From positions 2,728,001 to 2,792,000 of the forward strand of contig OZ023186.1 of assembly GCA_963995505.1 (NCBI GenBank): a stretch of DNA of 64,000 bases. Reading direction: 5' to 3'. The notes under the pieces were generated by a model that did no database searches, was not told where the DNA came from, and worked only from the letters and a program-made list of their open reading frames with translations. The stretch comes from Hypericum androsaemum (taxonomy: Eukaryota > Streptophyta > Magnoliopsida > Malpighiales > Hypericaceae). Each line of letters begins with the position of its first letter. Positions within the stretch are counted from its first letter, which is position 1. Positions 38,200 to 46,599 of this stretch are shown one piece after another. The translations under genes and the position numbers were made by a program.

Positions 38200-38460
38200 T
38201 ATATTATATTATAAAAGCAGGCAAGTAAGTAGTGCATGGAGGAGAGAACGTGGCAGGTTCTGTTGCATCCTCCTTCCTTCCACGTCTCTTATGTATTATG
38301 CATGGCACTGACACATGTTTGCACTTCAAAGTTGGTCAAACTTTGCAAATTAATGTTGGATGATTCCTTTTTGAAAAAATCACTGCAAATAACGTTATCC
38401 TTTTGGAAAAAAAACCTCAGACAAGACAAAAGCCTCCTGCCTACATTCATTACATGCATA
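38200..38460 (-). promoter_or_regulatory. PER1 promoter with RY and ABRE motifs
   Basis: Upstream of the PER1 start on the minus strand, a TATA-like TATAATATAATA lies at about 38201-38214. Beyond it are RY motifs CATGCA at 38238-38233 and 38304-38299 (minus) and 38453-38458 (plus), and an ABRE core ACGTGGC at 38248-38254 (plus). RY plus ABRE is the known arrangement for ABI3/ABI5-type seed regulation. Functionality is inferred. Confidence 0.55.
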
Positions 38461-38738
38461 CTGCGATTGTCGTGTGGGGTGGTTGGTTTATCTACTGTGG
38501 CCCTACATCAAAAGAACGCTAGCAAGACACAAACAAGCCAGGCCAAGCCAAAGATCTGTGGTTATGCTGGGACTTGGACATTCAAATATATGTAGGATAG
38601 GAATTCACCAGGATCTAACATACCACATTTTCCACTAATTCTCATCACACAATAAGGAGAACAAAAAAATCCCCTCAAAGGGATGGATGGATGGACCCTA
38701 AATATTGCGCCATTCTCTGAGGAGGAGGAGGAGGATGA

Positions 38739-39135
38739 TCAGCAACCGTAGGAAGAAACCTCAACTACATTCTGGGGCTCTCCTTCTTGTAAGGAGTCAA
38801 TAGGGGGAATAGTAGCAGTTTCTTCAGCCCCATAAGCATTCCAACAGAAAGGGTCATCCACTAATTCGCCTTCCTCCGGAAGTAGTTCCACTTCCGACAT
38901 GGTTGGTTATATTAGTGCAAGCTACGGTGTCGCTGCAGGCAAAATGGATAGGCTGGTTTCTAACGTCGTACGTACCCTTGATGTTCCTGAATGATACGCC
39001 AGTTACAAACACAGCTGAGGTCTCGTTTCTGCAAGTTTTCGACATGCAGTAGTACTTGTCTATGAATGACCATGCAATTCCTGACATTTTCCATTTGGAT
39101 GTTCTCGAAGAAAATTGCAGATACCGACCCTGTAC
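38739..39135 (-). pseudogene. polygalacturonase (GH28) 3' fragment, frameshifted
   Basis: The minus strand reads [19 protein letters not shown], then in a new frame [33 protein letters not shown] and [16 protein letters not shown], and in a third frame [20 protein letters not shown] to VVEVSSYGC and TGA (38741-38739). This is the C-terminal end of a plant pectin-lyase-fold polygalacturonase. Both frame changes are +4: a CATA-type insertion near 39060 and a tandem AACC duplication at 38901-38908. Upstream exons are absent. The fragment abuts a decayed RNase H-like exon (39264 downward, RAKD start), so the junction near 39135 is a rearrangement breakpoint. Confidence 0.82.
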
Positions 39136-39430
39136 TGTAACCCAAGCTTCTCAATAAGCATCTACATTCAGCTTGAGATAGCCCTCGGGAGGGGGAACCT
39201 ATATGTTCAACATTGTCTTTGCACATCCATTCTCAAATTTTATTAACTGTCCTTAGCTCGGGCCTGCAATTATATATAGAATCAAACAATAGTAGATAAG
39301 TTAAACATTTTATCAGAAGCCATAGATACCAAGATAAATTTTTTCAACATGGTACCAAGATTCAGCCCCAACTCAGTTTGTTTAAGGATCATATAATGTT
39401 CTGCAGTAAACAAGATGCAACGTTACCCTG

Positions 39431-40785
39431 TTATGTTACATGAACTGAACACCATCGGATAGTAGCAACTTTGCGAGCCATAAGGTTAGCCTCTCTCTTG
39501 ACTCGTTCGACAATAACACTCCACACTCCACAAGAGCCAGGCAATGGATCGGCCATTCTTCCCACCCCGCAGCAAGCTTGTGGAACAGCCCTGTGTCCTT
39601 CGACACCATGAACAGCCCTGCGTCTGGTAAACCCGGGAGTCTTGCGGAGACCCTCTCTCATGGATATCTTTTACATTTAAACGCTCGCACTTGGATTGGT
39701 TGTCACCTCACGTAGAATTTGGAGAATCATGGTCACGTCACCCTCCCATACCATCCTAAACCGTTTTGCAAGATCCCATAATGCTATTCCTGGGTCGCCT
39801 TGATGAGCCTTTAATTTTGATTTGAATTTGCTCATAGAGGGTGAAGTCGGGGATCCACAAATGCTGATTTTTTGCACGGGTTTCTTCCTTTTTTTGGAAT
39901 TGCACTCCATTGCTTTCCATGTCGGTTTCCTAATTCCCGATGAAGACCTAACTCGTATCCTTGTCAAATTCTCCCCTTTCTCCTTCTTTGGGCTGCTTTC
40001 TCCATATTCAACCAAATGCCACGGCCCATTTGGGATCTTCACATTATTAGGCTCCAAGTTCCCGCTTATCTTACGATTCTTAGAGTGACATATCTCCCCC
40101 TTGGGGAGGGGCACCCATTTCTTCACCATCGCACTCGCATCTTCTTTCTCAACTTTTATTAAGCATACGTCGCCCTTAGTAAGAGCCTGCGTACATACAT
40201 AGAATAAAATAAAGTCAGATAAGTTACATAGCAAAATATTCAAAGGTCATACTCAGTTCGAAATTAGATAAATTAACCTCGTGGTTGTCCGAATAGCAGG
40301 TAGTATCAACCAAAAATATATACGAAAACATACATTATCTCCAACAGCAGCATCGCCTCCAAGTTTTCAACTTTCACTTGCAACGATTTGAACCCATTAT
40401 CCAGCTCTTCAATTTTCTTCTTACTTACATCACTTGCACTTTCTCCTAACTTACACTGCGAGCAATCCAGAACCCTCTTTCCAAGACGCGTCTCTGTAAC
40501 TTCACCGGAGCTGGTTCTTTCCTTGAGATCAGTTTTCTGGGGTAACTTGGTCTGAATCAGTTCACTCTCCAATTCCCTGATTCTGGCTTGGAGCCTCTTC
40601 CTCTCCCCCTGCCACCACCCAAATTAATTATAATTACTACCGGGCATTGCTAAAATCCATATCTAAAACGGGAATAGTTCTCAAAAAATGAGAAATAAGT
40701 ATAATTAATTAATAAGAGAAAGGGGGCGTACCTGTAACTCTTCGACCATGGCCATACTCACCTCCCAGGACTTGTTCATCTCCAT
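39431..40785 (-). pseudogene. coiled-coil / RNase H-like family, copy A
   Basis: Exon 1, 40785-40732 (MEMNKSWEVSMAMVEELQ). Exon 2 from 40608 (RKRLQARIRELESELIQTK, KKIEELDNGFKSLQVK) is a coiled coil that loses the family pattern after LEA. Exon 3, 40186-39677 (170 codons), begins ALTKGDVCLIKVEKEDASAM and VKKWVPLPKGE, the usual lead-in to the RNase H-like domain, but then diverges into a Lys/Ser-rich segment ending in DLAKRFRMVWEGD. Behind its stop, 39661-39431 still holds the C-terminal RNase H-like part (VIVERVKREANLMARKVA). Joining exon 2 to exon 3 with the best donor (AAT|GTATGT) breaks the frame, so I score it as a pseudogene, although a shorter product is possible. Confidence 0.6.
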
Positions 40786-40974
40786 ATCCTTCTAATATTT
40801 GGAAAGCAAACATTTAGAGGTTAGGCGTTTAATTAAATCTGTATATTGGCCTTTGGATCCTAAACTTAATTATAAAAAAAAAGCTTTAATTCTTCCCGCG
40901 AAATCATCGGGAAAAAAAGGCGTCGATTTTTATCCCCACATTAACTGAGGTAAAAAAAATGAAGAATGGCAAAC

Positions 40975-41180
40975 AAGGAAACGCAGCAGCTTACACTTGA
41001 AAAGGCCTAACCTGGAGTCGTACGGGAGGCGAGAAACGGCGGGAAGAGGGCGGCTGGAGAAAACGGAGGGACCGGGTTACGGGGCTCTAAACGGCGCCAT
41101 AGAGAAGTAGGGAAACTAGAAGAAGGAAGCTTCGTTCCCTCTACCAAACCCATCTTTCCTATTAATTTGTCCCTTTTAAG
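40975..41180 (-). promoter_or_regulatory. copy of the FDM-type leader and promoter in front of copy A
   Basis: GGTTAGGCCTTTTCAAGTGTAAGC on the minus strand (about 41012-40987) and the CGGGGCTCTAAACGGCGCCATAG region match the leader of the FDM gene at 24.17-24.27 kb. Position and orientation fit a promoter for copy A. It is split from its upstream part by the insertion at 41181. Confidence 0.65.
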
Positions 41181-41714
41181 CCAGTCTTGAAATCGAACCG
41201 GTAAGTGATTCACAAATCTTCAATTTTTGGTTCATCCGGTCGGATTGCTAGTTGAGACAAATTAATTTTAAAATAAAAATGATAAAATTTTAAATAAGCT
41301 CAAATATTTATTTATTTTTGAAACAATTTATCCAAATAAAATATTAAAATTATTAATTTAACAAGTTTAAAAGTACATCAGAAATTGATGATGCGAGTTT
41401 TCTTGGTTGATATATTAGACAATTTTTTTACTTAGTTGAAATATTAACGAGAATTGTTAAATAGATTGAGTTAAAGATAATGTAAACGCTCTGAGTGCGA
41501 AAATGGAGATATTTATTCCAAATTAAATCAGATATAATGGAAAAAAATATTTAATTTTCTTGAACCGAACACCGGGTCACCAAGAGGTATATGGCCGGAC
41601 AGTATAACCAAGTTTTGAGCGGTCAAACCATCCTCAAGTTTTTAGGCAAAAATTGATCAGGAATTGGTCTTCGGTAATGGTCCAACCGATCCAACCACGG
41701 TTTTGAAAATATTT
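41181..41714. mobile_element. hAT-like insertion with 8-bp target duplication
   Basis: Bounded by CTTTTAAG at 41173-41180 and 41715-41722. The paralogous FDM promoter has a single CTCTTTTAAGTC site at about 24411-24422, so the empty site is seen in the same window. The termini are only partly inverted (TTGAAATCGAACCGG left, CGGTTTTGAAAATA right). Non-coding; related to the ACCGGT-rich repeat at 26.5-27.2 kb. Confidence 0.75.
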
Positions 41715-41849
41715 CTTTTAAGTCGTTTGTTTGTAATGGGACCCACCACAAGGATCCTCATCCAGAAATACTACTTAATCATAAGATAAACTGTAATTGA
41801 TGCGTTTTAAATTAGATGATACTATAAATTAATAAAGTTAAACTCTCTC

Positions 41850-42060
41850 TTGCAACGATTTCACTTCATTTTCCGACTCTTCAATTTTCTTCTTGTGTCC
41901 ATCCTTTGCACTTTCTGCAAAACTTACACTGCGAGCCATCCTGGACCTGCTTCCAAAGATGCGTCCCTTGGACTACTAATGTATTTTCACCAGAGCTCTT
42001 TCCTTCCTTCAATTCAGTGTTTTGGGCAAACTTGGTATAAATTAGTTCACTCTCCCCCTA
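41850..42060 (-). pseudogene. coiled-coil exon relic of the family
   Basis: The minus strand reads ESELIYTKFAQNTELKEG, VVQGTHLWK and KKKIEESENE-like words with stops and frame breaks. Clearly homologous to the coiled-coil exon at 33287-33601. No other exons adjoin it. Confidence 0.72.
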
Positions 42061-42227
42061 CCACCATGGACAATAATTATTTTTGGATATTTGCATGCTT
42101 GATTTTACCAAAGTAATATGTTACTCGAATCGAGAGACAATGGTTCGTCTGCTCTATTCAATATTAAAATCGAGAGACAATCCTTGTACTCTGCTTCTAA
42201 ATAAGAAAAAGCGTACCAATAATTTTC

Positions 42228-42435
42228 ATAGTTTTAAAAAATGCAGTCCGACCGGTCGGACCACAAATCGGGCATCCGAGCAGTTCGTTTTTAGGGGTAA
42301 AATGGTCTCTGGTCAGACTACCCAAAATCTGGTCGGACCGGATGGTTAGTACTAGTTTTTGAATCAGACCACTCGGTCTGACCAGATTTTAGCTAAATCA
42401 GCAAAAATCTAGTTAATACTCGGACGGCCAGTGTT
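42228..42435. repeat. ACCGGT/GGTCGGAC-rich repeat fragment
   Basis: Contains GCAGTCCGACCGGTCGGACC and several GGTCTGACCAG words, as in the repeats at 26.5 and 41.2 kb. Boundaries uncertain. Confidence 0.5.
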
Positions 42436-42929
42436 TATGGGTAAGCATTTAATTAAACCTGTATATTTGAATTTGGATCCTTAATTTAATGAATAAATGA
42501 TAAAATAAATCGCTTCCCCTTGTTTGTTTACCAAGTTCTGTACATTGTAGGCTGCTGTTTGATGGGGTCTTGGGAAAGTGGTAGATTGGTCTCAATCCTC
42601 TTAGATTTTCGATTGCCAGAATGTCGCCCAAATTTTGCTTGTTTATCGATTTGGGGTGCAATTACTACTTGGTTCTTTGTTGGCTTTGTTGTTACCTGTA
42701 TGCAATTCCTTCTGGATGTGCAGTGTTTAAATTTTGTGTGCTTGTATTGGGTTTAATTTGACTTGAAACAACCAGGAATGCATCATTAATATGACCATAC
42801 ACCAAGAACCCGAGGATAATAAGTCCTACATTTTTTTCAACATGGTACCAAGATTCAGCCCCAAATCAGCTTGTTTTAGGAGCATTATAATGTACTGCAG
42901 TAAACCAGTTGCATGATCTGAAGATCATC

Positions 42930-43260
42930 TTATGGTAGCAACTTTGAGAGCAACAAGGTTAGCTTCTCTATTGACTCGTTTGACAGTAACACACCACACT
43001 CCATAAGAGCCAGGCAGTAGCCCGACCATTCTCCGACCCCGCTGTCAGCTCCTCGAACAGCCCCATGTCCTTTGGCTCCACGATCAGCCCCACATCTGGT
43101 AAACACAGAGTCACGGCCCAGCGGAGACACCCTTTGTCGTGGCAAAAATCTTCAGCAAGGTGTCACTCGAGTTCCGGCTTATCTTATAACTCACAGAGTG
43201 AGTTATCTGTCCCTTTTGGTCGTGAATTACAGCTGCAAGTGTTGTGCTAATAGGTATCCC
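42930..43260 (-). pseudogene. RNase H-like relic downstream of copy B
   Basis: Decayed minus-strand sequence matching the RNase H-like region of the other copies: GAVIHDQ near 43230, then VGLIVEPKDMG, GSENGRATAW and RVKREANL-type words split over frames. The adjoining 42830-42920 matches 39330-39420 (CAACATGGTACCAAGATTCAGCCCCAA), so copies A and B share their 3' flank as well. Confidence 0.65.
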
Positions 43261-43412
43261 TCCAGCTCCAGTACCACACCAATATCGCCCGTCGAAGGAG
43301 TCAGAACATCTACAAGAATCAGTATCAATCGCCTAATAGAATTCGCATAGTGCCATTGATGGTGGCAAGTTACCGAGTTAACCCACATTGCTCCAAGGGT
43401 CGTCCCATCTCC

Positions 43413-44257
43413 TCATAATGTCATCGGCCCTTGCGCGATCATCTTAATTGCTTTAAGAAATTCTGATGCATCTCCGTCCCATAACATAAACAATTTCTCC
43501 ACAACACTCCTTGCCTCAACGTGTTGAACTTCTTTTTGAGTTTTTGTTGTGGCTGGCCCGTCCACTCTTGCCTTCGGCAGCATACCAGCTGCTGTCTCTT
43601 CGGCCAGAACACCTGCAGAACTGTCTTGTGTGGGACTCGAGGGAAAACTTGGTCTCCCACTACCTTCAAACCCAGGGAAGCATGCGTCGTCCTTAGCTAG
43701 AGCCTGCATATAGAAATTGCACCCACATCTTCAGACGACTCAAAACATGAAGAAAAACAGTCGGCTTAGTGAATATCCATCGTAACAATAGCAAGAGCTT
43801 GAAGAAAAAAATGGGCAGGATAGGGTCTAAATTGCACCCACAACTTCATGGCGAGCCTCCAAGTCTTGAACTTTCAGTTGCAACGATTGGAACCCATTTT
43901 CCAGCTCTTCAAAAAATTTCTTCATATTTTTGCAGTTTGCACTTTCTCCAAACTTACAATTCGAGCAATCCACAGCCCTCTTTCCAAGATGCGTCTCTTG
44001 GGCTGCTACATTATCTACTTCCTTGGATTCAGTTTTCTGGGCTAACTTGGTCTGGATCAGTTCCTTCTCCAATTCCGTGATTCTGGCTTGAAGCCTCTTC
44101 CTTTCCAGCTGCCACCACCCAATTTAATTCTTTATTGTCGGGCATTGCCAAAAAAAAAAGTGATACAAGTAAAAAAAATTTAAAAGAGAAAGGGGCGTAG
44201 TACCAGTAACTCTTCGACCATGGCCAAACTCACCTCCAAGGACTTGCCCATCTCCAT
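43413..44257 (-). CDS. coiled-coil family protein, copy B (putatively intact)
   Basis: Exon 1, 44257-44204 (MEMGKSLEVSLAMVEELL); exon 2 from 44108 (LERKRLQARITELEKELIQ, then FEELENGFQSLQLKVQDLEA) to about 43848; exon 3, 43703-43413 (ALAKDDACF, acidic and Thr/Gln-rich, then VVEKLFMLWDGDASEFLKAI, stop). A phase-0 donor (GTGGGT near 43847) would give an uninterrupted protein of about 200 aa; the donor is weak and unproven. Exon 3 lacks the RNase H-like lead-in and ends with a motif (KLFMLWDGD) that resembles the end of copy A exon 3 (KRFRMVWEGD). The start follows a leader copy at 44.44 kb. I do not recognise the product; a coiled-coil scaffold role is all the sequence suggests. Confidence 0.45.
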
Positions 44258-44439
44258 ATCCTTCTAATACTGGAGGAGGAAGGCAATCATTTAATTAAAT
44301 CTGTAGCTTGGACTATGGATCTTAAACTCGATTAACAAAAGCTTTAATTCCTCCCACGAAACAATCGGCAAAAAAAAAAGGCATCCATCTTTTCTCCACA
44401 TTAACCTAGGGAAAAAAGAAGATGAATGGCGAACAAATG

Positions 44440-44570
44440 GAACGCAGCTTACACTTGCAATGGCCTAACCTTTTCACCGCGGCGGGAAGAGAGCGGTCTC
44501 TCCACGGTGGGACCGGGTTCCGGGGCCCTAAACGGCGTCGTAGACGGCTACCTCACTGTTTGTCAGCTCA
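44440..44570 (-). promoter_or_regulatory. copy of the FDM-type leader in front of copy B
   Basis: GGTTAGGCCATTGCAAGTGTAAGC on the minus strand and CGGGGCCCTAAACGGCGTCGTAG upstream match the FDM leader (24.17-24.27 kb) and those at 30.5, 32.8 and 41.0 kb. A donor (GTAAGC) is kept, so copy B probably also has a leader intron. Confidence 0.65.
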
Positions 44571-44791
44571 AGAAGAACGAAGAGCACCGAGAATAGAAGC
44601 CGGTGGGGGTTCCTCTGGTGGCCGATGATGGGTTAGGGTGGGCTAGCGGCAGATGGTGGCTTTGGTTGGCGGTAGGCGGACTGGGGCCAGAGGAGAGGAG
44701 AGGAGAGGGGTGTTGAGGGCTGAGTAGGAAAAGCAATGAACAGTTTACTGGTAGGATGTACAGAACCAGATTTTTTACCTCGTGTGAAGGT

Positions 44792-45282
44792 TGAGAAGCA
44801 AAAATATTCTCATAAAGACGTTCCTCCGCAATAGCATCATGATTCTAGAAGTCATGTGCAGTAGCAATACTAAACCAAATACGAAGAGTAGTGGGGTCCT
44901 GCGATAAGCCTTGGCTAAACTTTAGAAATCTTAATGCCATAATGTCTTTCAAATTCTCCTAGCCATTATCCGACTACAATAATTCTTGTTAAGAAGAATG
45001 CTCATGTTGTGGCTAGACCTGACTACGGTTCGAATTTGGACGAATTCGAATTTATCAAAACATTAAACCATATTCAATTCTTCAAAAGACGAATCGAATA
45101 CGAATTATGAATTCATGGCCAGGTCTAGTTGTGGCAATTCCACCCAGAAGGATATGTGTTACTCCTACAACACGTCCTTGGATAATGCTCAAGGCTCTAG
45201 GCTGAGTAGCAGGAGAAACTTTTAATTTATTATGAGCCCAAACGATTGATTCAATAAGTTCTTGCCAATACCCACGACCGCT
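44792..45282 (-). pseudogene. nuclear plastid DNA insertion: psaA 3' end, spacer, psaB 5' end
   Basis: On the minus strand the upper part reads [45 protein letters not shown] and, after an insertion, AFFLTRIIVVG followed by TAA at 44968-44966. This is the C-terminus of photosystem I PsaA. After a 25-base spacer, ATG at 44940 starts MALRF and then, with several substitutions and stops, words matching PsaB (SQGL, AGPHYSS, EERL, NIFAS). Gene order and spacing are those of plastid DNA, so this is a NUPT. Several nonsense changes show it has been in the nucleus for some time. A hAT MITE splits psaA at 45013. Confidence 0.92.
45014..45127. mobile_element. hAT MITE with perfect 8-bp target duplication
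   Basis: A 114-bp element with terminal TAGACCTG...CCAGGTCTA inverted ends and internal GAATTCGAATT/AATTCATGG palindromic words. It is flanked by identical GTTGTGGC at 45006-45013 and 45128-45135. Removing it restores the continuous PsaA-like sequence, which confirms the boundaries. Confidence 0.93.
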
Positions 45283-46072
45283 GAGACCCAGATTTTTACT
45301 CTTATCTTTTTTAAAAATAAAGATCTGGGTAGAATTCGGGTCCTAAAAATCGGGCAGGATCAGAACGACCCGCAAGTCCGTATTATTTAAAAATTAAATA
45401 ATTTTTAAAATTAAGCTATACTTGTTTGCAATAGCGATGTACTCGAAAAATGTGAATGCAATTTATTCTTTTGCTAAAATAAGCCAATATAAAAAATAAA
45501 ATAAATTAATCAAAAAATACAAATTAATATGACAATTGAAGGGTAGAATATTAGAAGATTGAATTAATATTATGTAGGTTAAAGCTTCTTCATCATTCTT
45601 CTTTTGGCAGTTTGTTAGTTTCTCTATGATATTTAAAGCGTCAAGGGAATAAGTTGGAACCTACTCAATGGTTATTTTTTTTGGTTGAATAGGTGTTCAC
45701 GTTCTTTATCGCTTATAATATCTTAATATTTGATACTTTGGTATCATTACTAATTAAGATGTAACTTTGGTATTGTAGTATTTATACCAACTTGATGAAA
45801 AAATTTACTCATAAAAAATTTCAAATTGGGTAGGTTGTGATGAGAATTTGGTATTAACTTTAGTAATTAATATATATTATTTTAATTTTTTTAAAAAAAT
45901 TGGGTGGGATCTGGGTAGGATCCTATATGTCCATATCCATGTCCTTATCCTTAAAAAAAGGATCCGGACAGGATCTGGGTCTAAACCCGATCAAAGTCAA
46001 CAGGTCTTAGACCCTTCGGGTCTGGATCCGGGTAGACTCTTAGGATAAGGGTCAAATTGTCATCTCTAAGAC
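45283..46072. mobile_element. hAT-like element, second member, opposite orientation
   Basis: Its ends match the element at 9766-10708 in reverse complement (GATCAAAGTCAACAGGTCTTAGACC, GGATCTGGGT, CCATATCCATGTCCTTATCC, ending ATTGTCATCTCTA). The left end at about 45283 appears truncated against the plastid insertion. The interior differs from the first copy. Confidence 0.65.
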
Positions 46073-46599
46073 TGAGGCGGGCGCTTTAATCGTTTTTTTT
46101 ATCTTTCTAAAATTTTTTAATTTTCAATAAATAAAGTCTAATTTTTTAATTCTCTATGAATATTCTTATAGATAATATACGTGGACGAGGGAGAAATAAA
46201 TTATTTATTTAGATAGTTTGGTTGAATTGGGTCATTGATGGAGATCTACAAAAATTTGTTAGCAACTGCGTGGATGAGAGAATTTTTTTTTATTTGCTGA
46301 CCTCGGTCACCTATGAAAATAGTCTTATAAAAAATAGTTGGATCAAACCAAACATAATGGTTCCGTTTGTTTTGCGAATCAACCCAATATCTTACGGTAC
46401 GAATTGAGGATAATCTGTATGTGAAAAGTTTATGAGTTGTTTAAGGAAATTTTTTTAATCAGTTAAGATAATTGATTTCATGACACAGTTGGAATGATTT
46501 CAGGACCCAAAATTTTGAAAACAATGTATATGACATATGGTCAATAGTAAGGTTATATTTCTTCTAGTAGAATACAGCTACCGATTATCGATACATTTG

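Noticed and set aside
44422..44628. A 68-codon plus-strand frame
   Set aside because: It covers a copy of the minus-strand FDM-type leader and promoter and has no protein similarity.
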